64,000 nt of DNA from DATJGR01 sp963735085 (lineage in GTDB: Bacteria > Pseudomonadota > Gammaproteobacteria > Pseudomonadales > Azotimanducaceae). The position numbers and the translations under genes are program-made. The notes beneath the pieces are model-generated. The model worked only from the letters and a program-made list of their open reading frames with translations. It was not told the DNA's origin and did no database searches. Of this stretch, positions 9,435-17,748 are shown piece by piece. Positions within the stretch are counted from its first letter, which is position 1, and every line of letters begins with the position of its first letter. The DNA is taken from assembly GCA_963735085.1 (NCBI GenBank), contig CAVTJP010000002.1, positions 992,001-1,056,000 of the forward strand. The letters run 5' to 3'.

Positions 9435-9720
9435 ATGAACGAGCTATCCGGTGTGAATACGACTGCGCTTGTGGCCTGGCTGCCGCCGTTCAGCGACGCG
9501 TCAATCAATATGTCGTGTTGGGCGCCGGGCTAGATTCGAATGCGTTGCGCAACGCGGACGCACGCAACAGCGTGTCGGTATTCGAGGTCGACGATCCGCC
9601 GTTGCAGCGATGGAAACGTGAACGCCTGAACGAACTCGGGATATCGGTCCCGGCGGCGCTCCACTTCGTTCCCTGCAATTTCGAGGACACGTCGTTTGCC
9701 GCCATCTCCTCGCTTGGGAA
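9435..9720 (+). pseudogene. LCMT/TIGR00027-type SAM methyltransferase fragment
   Basis: An ATG at 9435 with a good ribosome site (AAGGA, 7 nt) opens a short frame that is abandoned after about 15 codons. The next frame encodes the heart of a leucine-carboxyl-methyltransferase-like SAM enzyme: VNQYVVLGAGLDSNALRN (SAM-binding loop), VFEVDDPPLQRWKRERL and LHFVPCNFEDTSF. The N-terminal domain is mostly deleted and homology stops near 9715, so only about 85 of 280-300 residues remain. I see no way to make an active product. Confidence 0.7.
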
Positions 9721-9808
9721 ACTCCGCGATCAACACCGCAATAACGACGCCGGCAACGCCGACCAGCATAAATGTCAGAAACGTCGCGTAGTCCCTTCGG
9801 CTCGCGGG

Positions 9809-11557
9809 TCATTCGTGGTGAGCAGCCCCCCCGGAAGCCGGCACCCCGCCTTCGTGCTGCTCGTGATGCTCGAGGCCGCCGTGGGCGCCGTGGCCGTCGT
9901 GGGCGGCTTGCGAGACTGTTTCGACGCGCGGGATCACGCTGGCCAGGCGAATGCCGTCCTGCGCCATCCGCTCCAGGACCCGTAGCGTGATGTCTTCGTT
10001 GAACGTCCTGAAGGCGGCCGTATCCTGAGACGCGAAGTGATACGTGATCGACAACGACACCGCGTCGTCGCCGAATCCAACCTCGACCCGCGTGAAAATC
10101 GGATCGAGACCGTCCCGCTGCGCGAGTAGCTGTCGGACGAATGCGGCGAAGTCACGGATCACCGGCGGCGGTGTGTCGGATCGCAAGCGCAGCACTTCGT
10201 GTCGGCGCAGATGATGGCGGCTGCTGATGTTCTTCGAATCGAGTCGCGCCATCTCTTCGTTCGAGATGCTGATCACGTGGCCGCTCAGATCGCGTATGCG
10301 CGTCGAACGCAAGCCAATGGACTCGACCTTGCCCTCATAGCTCTTGATCTTGATCAGATCACCGACCTGAAACGGCCGGTCCAGCAGGATCATCACACTG
10401 CCGAACAGGTTTTTCAGCGTGTCCTGCGCCGCGAGGGCCACCGTCAGACCACTGACGCTGACGCCGGCCACCAACGTCGTGAGCGGCACGCCGAGATATC
10501 GTCCCCCCTCGAACACCGCAATCAGCGCGCCGGACACGCCGATCGCCCGCACGGTGAGCTGTGTCAACTGCCCGGTGAGTTTGCGATCGTGCGACCATGG
10601 CAGCGCCGTCAGCGCGGTCGCGAGTCGGTTCGTCAGACTCAGGATCACTACGACGAACGCCGCGAGCGAGACCAGGTCCAGCGCGAAATCGACGATCTCG
10701 AACAGCCGGCCGGTGATGAATATCTGGTCTGAGAGAAAATCCGTCGCGAGCTGCGGCACGGCGACGGCGAAAATCGTAAACGCCGCCGCCAGATAATAGC
10801 GGGTGCCGCGATGCGTGCGAGACCACTGCGACGACGTGCGATAGATCAGGAACATCACTGCGGCAGTGGCCAGAAGCGTCAGCACGAGACCCGTCCACTG
10901 CCACAACGCCTGGCCGCCATGCCGCGTCTGCATCCACTGCGGCAACGCGCGGATCAACCCCCGGGGGATCATCCAACCGGGTTCGGACACGAACAGATCG
11001 TACAGACCTTCCGTCGCGCCGGGGCGGTACGGCATTTTCTTCGCACGGGCGTAGAACTCCGCTGCCCGCTCGTCCATCTCGGAGCTGAATACCCAATCGC
11101 CTTCGCGCAGGCCCTCACTTACGCGGGTCAACATGATCTCGGTCTGCGGGACCGTCCAACGAGTCAGATGGGCCGCGGCCACCGCTTCGGAATCCGGAAT
11201 CTGTTCGACGGGCGGCAACTCCACGCGGTCGAGAACCTCCTTGAGGTACACCGCAGTCTCGCGTCCGACGTTCTTCCGCACCGACGGTGCGACCTCATTC
11301 AGGTCGAAAAACCGATGTGCAACGCGGTCGACCGCCGCGCGCTCGTCGCGGGCTTCATCCGTCGCGTCCTCGGACATCCAATGCCGGTGCGCCCGGTTCA
11401 TCAGCTCGATGAAATTCTCCAGGGTCGCGCGTGGACTCGACAAATCAGGCGGCGCAAGTGGGTTTTGGGCCGCATCCGCGCCCGTGCAGCCTGCGAGCAC
11501 GATCAGAATCGCAAGGACGGCCAGATTGCCAGATGAGCTGCGGAACAGGGTCAACAT
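9809..11557 (-). CDS. MscS-family mechanosensitive channel lipoprotein with His-rich tail
   Basis: 582 aa from the ATG at 11557. This start is preferred because it gives a lipoprotein signal peptide (LAVLAILIVLAGC, Cys lipobox at residue 25). A periplasmic-type region of about 230 residues precedes several membrane helices and the MscS core: pore helix VSVSGLTVALAAQDTLKNLF, then LLDRPFQVGDLI and the beta-domain with VESIGLRSTRIRD. The product should be a tension- or ion-gated channel in the inner membrane. Oddities are the predicted N-terminal lipidation and a Gly/His-rich tail (about eight His in the last 25 residues) that could bind metal. A 21-codon ORF overlaps its start. Confidence 0.8.
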   Translation of the reverse strand: MLTLFRSSSGNLAVLAILIVLAGCTGADAAQNPLAPPDLSSPRATLENFIELMNRAHRHWMSEDATDEARDERAAVDRVAHRFFDLNEVAPSVRKNVGRETAVYLKEVLDRVELPPVEQIPDSEAVAAAHLTRWTVPQTEIMLTRVSEGLREGDWVFSSEMDERAAEFYARAKKMPYRPGATEGLYDLFVSEPGWMIPRGLIRALPQWMQTRHGGQALWQWTGLVLTLLATAAVMFLIYRTSSQWSRTHRGTRYYLAAAFTIFAVAVPQLATDFLSDQIFITGRLFEIVDFALDLVSLAAFVVVILSLTNRLATALTALPWSHDRKLTGQLTQLTVRAIGVSGALIAVFEGGRYLGVPLTTLVAGVSVSGLTVALAAQDTLKNLFGSVMILLDRPFQVGDLIKIKSYEGKVESIGLRSTRIRDLSGHVISISNEEMARLDSKNISSRHHLRRHEVLRLRSDTPPPVIRDFAAFVRQLLAQRDGLDPIFTRVEVGFGDDAVSLSITYHFASQDTAAFRTFNEDITLRVLERMAQDGIRLASVIPRVETVSQAAHDGHGAHGGLEHHEQHEGGVPASGGAAHHE

Positions 11558-11616
11558 TCGACTTTCCAAAAAATGAAGGTCAATACGATGAAGGCCAAGA
11601 CGGTGGCGGGCGCCAT
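11551..11616 (-). CDS. Possible 21-aa hydrophobic leader peptide
   Basis: A 21-codon frame (MAPATVLAFIVLTFIFWKV then Glu-Cys) starts at 11616 with GGAG 6 nt upstream. Its TGA stop overlaps the ATG of the MscS-type gene, an arrangement compatible with translational coupling. The peptide is one potential membrane helix. It is short enough to be chance; the ribosome site and the overlap are the only support. Confidence 0.25.
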   Translation of the reverse strand: MAPATVLAFIVLTFIFWKVEC

Positions 11617-11698
11617 TGTGGGCTCCGGCGCGATCGCTATCCAGCCCCCCTCGACCGGGCTGCGGCGTCACCCCCTTTCGGAATCCGTTGGCCGACAA

Positions 11699-12682
11699 CT
11701 ATTTCTGCTGTGGGCGCTTTTTGATGGCGGCGCGCGCCAGTTCCAAGGCCCGCGAGAGGGCTTGATCGGCGGCAACGGGAACATCGGGTTTGACACCGTC
11801 GTCTTCCCAATTCGTGCCGGTGATCGGATTAATGGAGCTTTCTTCCGGTAGATCGACGGCGAAGTGCGGCGCGATGCGGCGATATTCGAAGGGGTGTGCT
11901 CCGCCACCCGTGGTCTCGCCGACAATGACGGCGCGCTTCAGCGCCTGCAGATCGTAGGCAAAGGCCTCTGCGGCCGAAAACGTCTTGTGCGATGTCAGGA
12001 TGTAGAGTGGTTTGTCCGCCCCAAAGCGCCGGCCAGGCACCCAATAGGGCGAACTGACGTAAGTATGCGTATCGCTGGGCCGGTCATAGGTTCCACTAAG
12101 CGGGCTGCCGCCTTTCACCAGATAACCCGCCATCAAGGTGGCGGTTTCCGCGCCGCCGCCATTTTTGCGCAGGTCGATGATGAGCGCATCGCCCTGTGCG
12201 ACCACGGTCATTGCGGCGGCAATCACATCCCCGGCCATGTCGGCGGGTGGGAAGACGCGCAGATCCAACAACATGATGTTGCCGGGCAGCCGCTCGATCT
12301 TCTCGACACCATGATTGATCTGCGGGCCATACCATTTCGTCATCTCAGTTGCAGAGAAATCGTCATCGCCATGTTTCTCAGAAATGGGTTTTGCGCTGTA
12401 ACTGAGTCCCAGATGTCCGTCGTGCGAGGCAGCGCGCATGTAAGAGGTCATCGCCTTGGCAAAGGCTTCGCCTGTGCGCGATACGCTCCAGCGGTTTGCC
12501 GATTGGCGCAGGGTTATCGCAATTTTTCGCGCCTTATCGGCATTGACGTAGCGCTTTTCGATCAGGTCCGCGGCGGCATGCACGATCTTTATCTGCTCTG
12601 CCGGTGTGTAGGTTTGTGCTTGCGCGGGCAGCACTTGCAAAATTATAGCGGCGCCTGCAACGGCGCACCCCAAACGGATCAT
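11699..12682 (-). CDS. S41-family peptidase (IRBP-like N-terminus), secreted
   Basis: 327 aa from the ATG at 12682 (AAGGA 8 nt upstream). The longer upstream frame lacks a ribosome site. Signal peptide about residues 1-22, ending PAQAQ. An N-terminal three-helix domain of the IRBP/S41 type (residues about 24-95) is followed by the tail-specific protease core: IIDLRKNGGGAETATL (169-184), TFSAAEAFAYDL with the likely nucleophile Ser236, and VIVGETTGGGAHPF. No PDZ domain is present. It probably acts in the periplasm or outside the cell. Such proteins are often annotated as hypothetical hydrolases; the substrate is unknown. Confidence 0.8.
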   Translation of the reverse strand: MIRLGCAVAGAAIILQVLPAQAQTYTPAEQIKIVHAAADLIEKRYVNADKARKIAITLRQSANRWSVSRTGEAFAKAMTSYMRAASHDGHLGLSYSAKPISEKHGDDDFSATEMTKWYGPQINHGVEKIERLPGNIMLLDLRVFPPADMAGDVIAAAMTVVAQGDALIIDLRKNGGGAETATLMAGYLVKGGSPLSGTYDRPSDTHTYVSSPYWVPGRRFGADKPLYILTSHKTFSAAEAFAYDLQALKRAVIVGETTGGGAHPFEYRRIAPHFAVDLPEESSINPITGTNWEDDGVKPDVPVAADQALSRALELARAAIKKRPQQK

Positions 12683-12761
12683 GCTGTTTTCCTTGCGTCT
12701 CGAATGCGTTCGACGAATGGGCGACGGATGGCCGATGGCGATGGAGCCGCCATTTACATTG

Positions 12762-12890
12762 TCGCAGGAGGTCCAAGAATTCCGAGAGGCGGTCACGGTC
12801 ATAGCGGAAATTCGCGAGCGGCGTGCGCGCATCCTTCAGCCGCTTGAGATCGGTGATGAAGCGGCCGCCTCTTATCGCGAAGACGAAGTC
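12762..12890 (-). pseudogene. DUF72 (YecE-like) fragment with internal deletion
   Basis: A 43-codon stretch on the minus strand, bounded upstream by a TAG, reads FVFAIRGGRFITDLKRLKD, then ARTPLANF, then YDRDRLSEFLDLL. The first part matches the DUF72 core (FVFAVKxxRxITHxxRLKD) and the last part matches the later YDxxRLxxFLxLLP segment. The roughly 25-30 residues normally between them are missing. It lies between the S41 gene and an antiporter remnant. It is too short and too damaged to function. Confidence 0.6.
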
Positions 12891-12919
12891 CTATACGCAA
12901 ATCACCCTTCTTCTCGTTT

Positions 12920-13465
12920 TCACGCGGCCGCTTCCGTTTCCTGCTTTTCGGAGCTGCGGAACCATCGTGCCACGAGAACGTCCGTCGATGAATGAGCAAG
13001 GATCGAAGCGACGATGACGATAGCGATGATGTGGAAGAGATTTTGCGCATTGGGAAGCTGAAAACTGAAGAGCAGCAGCCCGTATATCGCCGACGCAAAA
13101 CCTTTCGGCCCGAACCAACCCGCGGTGATCCGTTCCTGCCACGTCATGCCGCTGCCGATGAGCGAAATCTCGATCGCCGCGGGCCGCACCAGCAGCAAAA
13201 TCACCGCGGCCGCGACATAGCCGCTCCAATGCACCTCTGCCAGAAATCGAGGTGAGATCAGCGCGCCGAAGACTAGCAGCGCCGCGAGCTTCAGCAATTC
13301 AGTGACGAGTTCGCCGAATCGATGGAATTCATCGCGCAGATCCGAGCGCAGGCTCGCGAGGGTGATGCCCGCAGAGAACGCCGCGAGGTAGAGATTTGCA
13401 TGCGTCAACGAGGCGATGGCAAAAATCAGTAATCCGACTGCGACGGCAAACAGTGGCTCGTGCGA
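12920..13465 (-). pseudogene. Na+/H+ antiporter (CPA1-like) C-terminal fragment
   Basis: About 181 residues of a cation:proton antiporter remain. Five to six hydrophobic helices are visible, including LFAVAVGLLIFAIASL, ELLKLAALLVFGALIS and the late-family segment GWFGPKGFASAIYGLLLF, ending naturally in a short charged tail. Only weak starts exist (TTG at 13408). The N-terminal half, which holds the first transport helices, is absent. The 5' break near 13465 abuts the plus-strand AI-2E transporter remnant with only a few bases between. Confidence 0.75.
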
Positions 13466-13471
13466 TTTTGA

Positions 13472-13905
13472 ACCGTGCTGATCGGTACGGCTGCGTTTAT
13501 TTTTCTGATACGCGACTTTCTGCAGCCGATTTTCTGGGCCATCCTGCTGGCCAAATTATTCCATTCCGTGTACAGACGCGTACTGCGTTGGCTCCCCAGC
13601 CGACATCCCTCCATCAGCGCAGCGCTGGTCGTGGTGCTGGTTGTCGTCAGCGTGCTCGCCCGTTGGCGCTAACTGCATCAGCCGTCATCGCACAATCCGC
13701 CGATGCGCTGGATCACGTGACCAACAAAAGTGAGTTCGATTCCGACGCGTCGGTGCAATGGGCCAAACGTGCAATGCGCCCGGCAAAACCGTTGCTCGAC
13801 GACTTGGGCATCACGATCGATGTGAATGCAATCAAGGACGGTTTGCAGAACGGCGCGGTCGTAGCGGCCAAGTTCGTCGCGACGCATGCGTTGACGATCG
13901 GTCAG
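13472..13905 (+). pseudogene. AI-2E family transporter N-terminal fragment, frameshifted
   Basis: Frame 1 (13475-13664) gives two membrane helices typical of AI-2E/PerM-type permeases: FLIRDFLQPIFWAILLAKLF, YRRVLRWL, then SAALVVVLVVVSVLA. A one-base shift near 13664 continues homology as PLALTASAVIAQSADAL and a periplasmic-type region ending TIGQ at about 13905. There it stops abruptly against the truncated end of the EthD-like gene on the other strand. About 145 of some 350 residues survive. Confidence 0.7.
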
Positions 13906-14605
13906 TCTTTGAAGCCAACGTGCGCATGAACGCGCCGAGCATCGCAGCAGGATCGGCGAAGTTCTTCTCGTCCTTGGCAATTGCCTCTGCGAAGCCCGGC
14001 ACTGTCAGATGCGGGAGATCGATGACCCTGGCGAGCGCGCACTGCAATACGCCGTCGTAGGACGTGCGCTTCGCTCCAGCCAAATCGGTCGCGCGTGCGG
14101 AGGCGTCCTCGTTGGCGTGAAGCTGCTGGTAACCCATCTGGTTTTTCTGCGCGTCATTGAGCATCGACATCGCGAGCGCGGCATGAGTGTTCAGCCAATA
14201 TTTGGTAAATGTCGCGCGAGTAATCGACGGCAATCGACTCGCCGCGAGTGTCAGCAGGATCACGTCCGATACGGCGGGCAATACCTGGTTGACGGTACCC
14301 ACCGAAACTGCAGAGGCCGGCCAATCAACCGCGTTTCGAAGTTCAGTTGCGATCTCTCGCACCACGCGGAGTAATGGTTCAGCGTCATCGCCATCGGCTG
14401 TCAGCTCGACAAGTCCATTGGGCTGCAGAATCACGCGTCCACTGCCCGCGTCGACCGACAGAGGGTCTCCTTCCATTTGTATGGCGAGTCGTAGTCGGGC
14501 GCCTGCGGAAGCAGCGATGCGCTGTAGCGCCGGCTCATGCGCGCGCAGTTCACTCTCGAGCGCGGCCGGCGCGTTAGTTTTCAGCAGCATCAACAGCCGT
14601 TGCAC
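13832..14605 (-). CDS. EthD-domain protein, C-terminus replaced
   Basis: The 257-codon frame has an EthD-like dimeric alpha-beta-barrel segment (TKYWLNTHAALAM, YQQLHANEDA, YDGVLQCALA) after an N-terminal domain of similar style (MQRLLMLLKTNAP). EthD proteins are associated with ether degradation and polyketide-type metabolism. After about residue 233 (LASKTD) the frame reads antisense to the AI-2E remnant and becomes Arg/Ser-rich, so the true C-terminus has been cut off near 13905. The remaining protein might fold, but the gene is probably decaying. Confidence 0.55.
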   Translation of the reverse strand: MQRLLMLLKTNAPAALESELRAHEPALQRIAASAGARLRLAIQMEGDPLSVDAGSGRVILQPNGLVELTADGDDAEPLLRVVREIATELRNAVDWPASAVSVGTVNQVLPAVSDVILLTLAASRLPSITRATFTKYWLNTHAALAMSMLNDAQKNQMGYQQLHANEDASARATDLAGAKRTSYDGVLQCALARVIDLPHLTVPGFAEAIAKDEKNFADPAAMLGAFMRTLASKTDRSSTHASRRTWPLRPRRSANRP

Positions 14606-14838
14606 AGATCATCCTGTTTGTTGCGGAAACCGGGTTGCCAATCAATGAGTATCCGTTGTAAGGACGCGCCATACATTTGGCGTCAGCGGGCCTAGAAGCT
14701 GGGCCGGTCTTAAACGTCGTGCAGGAATCCGGAAAACATCTGCAAGAGAACTAACTTCCTCAGGAGGGGGCGGAGTTGCACGCTCGACCAACTATGAGCC
14801 GAGCCGGAACAAAAAGGGAAGGAATCGGGAAGAAATCG

Positions 14839-15170
14839 AGACCGGCGACGCTCCACTATGTCGACTGGGACGCGCCGATGCTGGCGCCGCGTGAGCGGGA
14901 CCTGAAATTCATGGTCGACGCGAGCTTCTGCGGACCTGCCACACCTGCCTACGAGTCCGCGTTCCTGAGCGGGTACGGAATCGACCGCGTCGATCCGCTG
15001 GCGCTCGCCTACTACCGGCACGATTGGGTCGTCGAAGACCTTGCCGCATACGGCAACGACGTCTTTGTGCGCAACGACATCGCGCCATTTCGCGGGCGGA
15101 TTCGTTCCACCGCTGGCGGCGGATGTTTGCGCCGGGCGGCACGATCGACCTCGCACTCGGCGCCGGATGA
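14839..15170 (+). pseudogene. Aminoglycoside-phosphotransferase-like kinase, C-terminal fragment
   Basis: Only the C-terminal third is recognisable. HYVDWDAPMLAPRERDLKF contains the metal-binding Asp region of APH/choline-kinase-like enzymes, followed by GYGIDRVDPLALAYYRHDW and EDLAAYGNDVF. After a frameshift near 15090 the homologous end RRMFAPGGTIDLALGAG is in another frame with a TGA at 15168-15170. The ATP-binding N-lobe and the HxD catalytic loop are missing. It stands alone between the EthD remnant and an intact GST-like gene. Confidence 0.65.
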
Positions 15171-15251
15171 TCGAGCGCGGATGGGCTTGCCCGGCCGCGG
15201 CTTCGCGTCTACCGTTGCCGACCCGAACACTTTGCAACAGGACTGCGCGAC

Positions 15252-16025
15252 ATGGCCGAGTACGTCGAAGTCGAAGCCGCCAAGTCACTTCCCGGTCTAC
15301 GGCTCGCGCTGACCGCGGGCGCGCCCGGAGCGCCGTGGACCGAAGCGGCAAAAGGCATCTTCGAAGTGAAAAAGATTCCGTTCGTACGGGTCGCACAACG
15401 CCCCGGCATCACGGACGCCGCGCTGCGGGAATGGACCGGCCATGCGAACGCACCGATTGCGATCTACAACGACGAGCGCGCCCGCGCGGGGTGGTTGGAA
15501 ATCCTGCATCTGGCGGAGCGCCTGTCGCCTACGCCGCGGTTGATTCCGGGAAATTCGCGCGACCGCGTGCAGATGTTCGGGCTCGCCAACGAGCTGATGA
15601 GCGAAGACGGACTGGTCTGGTGTCGGCGTCTGATGATGTTCGACACCATGTCGCAGGGTCAGTCGTCGATGGGCGGTTTCGCGCAACTGCGCGGCCGCGA
15701 TTACGGCTACGTCCCGCACGATGTGGCGCGGGCGCCGCAACGTGTGCTCGATATCCTGGCGTTGTTCGCCGACGTGTGGCGTGCCCAACGTGCGCTCGGC
15801 CGGCGTTATCTGCTGGGCGAAGGCCTGACCGCGCTCGACATCTACTGGGCAACCATGTGCGCGATCGTGGCGCCGTTGCCGCCAGAACAATGCCCGATGC
15901 CGAACGCGCTCAGGTCGGCGTACACGCAGTATCCGCAGCCCATCCGCGATGCGGTCGATCCGGCGCTTCTCGAGCATCGCGACTACATCTATCGCACCTA
16001 TCTGACGTTGCCCATCGACACCTGA
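15252..16025 (+). CDS. Glutathione S-transferase-like protein
   Basis: 257 aa. A thioredoxin-like N-terminal domain starts after about 15 residues (LALTAGAPGAPWTEAAKGIF, then KKIPFVRV and the cis-Pro region NAPIAIY). A helical C-terminal domain follows, with YLLGEGLTALDIYWATM, the usual substrate-side helix of GSTs. The usual Ser/Tyr/Cys at the start of helix 1 is not obvious (APWTEA), so catalysis on glutathione is uncertain. It is one of three GST-like genes between 15 and 21 kb. An AGGA-type ribosome site precedes the ATG. Confidence 0.7.
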   Translation: MAEYVEVEAAKSLPGLRLALTAGAPGAPWTEAAKGIFEVKKIPFVRVAQRPGITDAALREWTGHANAPIAIYNDERARAGWLEILHLAERLSPTPRLIPGNSRDRVQMFGLANELMSEDGLVWCRRLMMFDTMSQGQSSMGGFAQLRGRDYGYVPHDVARAPQRVLDILALFADVWRAQRALGRRYLLGEGLTALDIYWATMCAIVAPLPPEQCPMPNALRSAYTQYPQPIRDAVDPALLEHRDYIYRTYLTLPIDT

Positions 16026-16195
16026 GCGATCGCGCGGTGCGCAGCGGGGAAGCTGATACAAGGCACCAGCCCGTGCTTCGAGGACTGCACAGCACCGTGA
16101 AACATCGAACAGCTTGCGCGAAGGTAGCCACGCCAGCAGTATCGCAGAGGCACCGTACATCACCCCATGAACCCGACGTCGAAGGGAACAAGAAC

Positions 16196-16666
16196 ATGAA
16201 GAACCTGATTCTGATCCTCTGCCTCACACTCGGCGGCAGCGCGCTGGCAGCGACACCGAGCGGGCAAGCTGCAGATCCGATCCGCAAGTTTCTCGACAGC
16301 TTCAACGACGGAGATATCGACGGCGCCGCCGCCACTCAAGTGAACGACGTGGCGATCGTCGATGAATTCGCACCGTTTCAATGGCAGGGAGCCGGCGCTT
16401 TCAGGCGCTGGTTCGACGGACTGACCAAACACGACGCGGCCGGCGGTGTCACGGATGGTCATATGGCAATGGGCGACACGATCCGCGAAGAGGTCAGCGG
16501 CGATCACGCCTACGTCGTGCTGGCGACCGTATACACCTTCAAACAGAACGGCGCCGCGATGCGGGCGCCAGCACAGATGACCTTCGCGCTGCAGAAGGGC
16601 GACGCCGGCTGGCGGATCAGCGCCTGGACGTACTCCGCACCCCGAGCGACACCGGCGAAATCGTAA
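16196..16666 (+). CDS. Secreted SnoaL/NTF2-like protein
   Basis: 156 aa. N-terminal signal peptide MKNLILILCLTLGGSALA. The mature part has the NTF2/SnoaL pattern DPIRKFLDSFNDGDIDGAAA, then WQGAGAFRRWFDGL, SGDHAYVVLATVYTF and WRISAWTYS. These cone-shaped folds act as small-molecule isomerases or hydrolases, or simply bind ligands. The ATG at 16196 is selected because the signal peptide begins there; the long upstream frame has no coding character. The gene is 31 nt before the next GST gene on the same strand. Confidence 0.75.
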   Translation: MKNLILILCLTLGGSALAATPSGQAADPIRKFLDSFNDGDIDGAAATQVNDVAIVDEFAPFQWQGAGAFRRWFDGLTKHDAAGGVTDGHMAMGDTIREEVSGDHAYVVLATVYTFKQNGAAMRAPAQMTFALQKGDAGWRISAWTYSAPRATPAKS

Positions 16667-16697
16667 CGGACCGCTGCACCGCAACCGAGATTCGCGC

Positions 16698-17627
16698 GTG
16701 CCGAGAATCGATGCACCCAAGAGCTCCATTCCGGGCCAGCTGCGTGGCCTGCACTTGTTTCATTTCGACGGTGCCCCGTGTGCGCAACGCGTGCGTTTCG
16801 CACTCGGCGAAAAAGGACTCGGCCGGGGACGCGAAGTGCGGTTCGATGACGTTATGCCGGGAGCCGTCGCCGCCGAGCCGGGACGATGGGTGAGTCGGAG
16901 GGTGTCGCTGGTCAAGAAGGATCACATGACACCGACCTATGCCGAGATTCATCCGAACATGGTCGTACCGGCGCTCGTTCACGACGGCGTGCTCTACCTC
17001 GAATCGATGGACATCATCGAGTATCTCGACCAGGCGTTTGCCGGGACGCCACTGATCCCGACCGAGCCAGGTCTCAGGTCGGCCACGATGGCGCGTGTCG
17101 ACCAAGCCAAGGAGCTGCACCGATCGATTCGCTACGTCACATTCCACTGGGGGCTCGGTCGGCTCGCAATGCTGAGCCGCAAAGAGCAAGAGCAACTGCA
17201 GGCGCTGGCCAGTCGCGGCGGCGACGGTGAAGATCTGGTGTCGTTCTACGACGGCTACAGCAATCGAACGATTCCGGAACGGGTCTTCGAGGATCACCTG
17301 GCCAAGCTTTATCGAGCATTCCACGACGTGAACGACGCGCTCGCCGATGGCCGGCAGTTTCTGATGTCGAACGATCTCACGATTGCCGATGCGTTCTGGT
17401 CGATGAAGGTGTTGCGCCTGATCGAGTGCGGTTATCCGATCGCGGCACATCATCCGCGGCTATACGCGTGGTATCAGAGAATCTACCAACGACCATCGTT
17501 TCAGAACGAAGTGATGGGCAAAAGCCGTCTCTCACACAACGCATTCCGCGTGAAGGCAGGCATCGAGAACCTGTTTGGGGCGGGTTTGAAGCACGCGGTC
17601 GGCAACATCGCCGCTTCGACCGCGTAG
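16698..17627 (+). CDS. Glutathione S-transferase family protein
   Basis: 309 aa from a GTG. The N-terminal thioredoxin-like domain reads LHLFHFDGAPCAQRVRFALGEKG, with a Cys in helix 1 as in Ser/Cys-type GSTs. The glutathione-site strand/turn is MVVPALVHDGVLYLESMDIIEYL, with the canonical Glu-Ser pair. The C-terminal helical domain contains FLMSNDLTIADAFWS. It probably conjugates or reduces electrophiles with glutathione in the cytoplasm. It is longer than a standard GST (about 220 aa) owing to an insertion near residues 50-70 and a long tail after residue 270. It is likely co-transcribed with the SnoaL-like gene. Confidence 0.8.
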   Translation: MPRIDAPKSSIPGQLRGLHLFHFDGAPCAQRVRFALGEKGLGRGREVRFDDVMPGAVAAEPGRWVSRRVSLVKKDHMTPTYAEIHPNMVVPALVHDGVLYLESMDIIEYLDQAFAGTPLIPTEPGLRSATMARVDQAKELHRSIRYVTFHWGLGRLAMLSRKEQEQLQALASRGGDGEDLVSFYDGYSNRTIPERVFEDHLAKLYRAFHDVNDALADGRQFLMSNDLTIADAFWSMKVLRLIECGYPIAAHHPRLYAWYQRIYQRPSFQNEVMGKSRLSHNAFRVKAGIENLFGAGLKHAVGNIAASTA

Positions 17628-17748
17628 TCGAGATTGTGCACGCTCAGATCAGGCGCGGGGCGGGACGCCAGACGACCGGGCTCGGGCGCGGTTGACGTAG
17701 CCGGATCGACGGCGTACACCTGTCGCGGGGAACAAAGGGGGAACGCGT

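Noticed and set aside
9716..9799. Minus-strand hydrophobic stretch (FLTFMLVGVAGVVIAVLIAEF)-like frame next to the methyltransferase remnant
   Set aside because: Could be a membrane-protein scrap, but it is about 28 codons, has no start, and cannot be assigned to a family.
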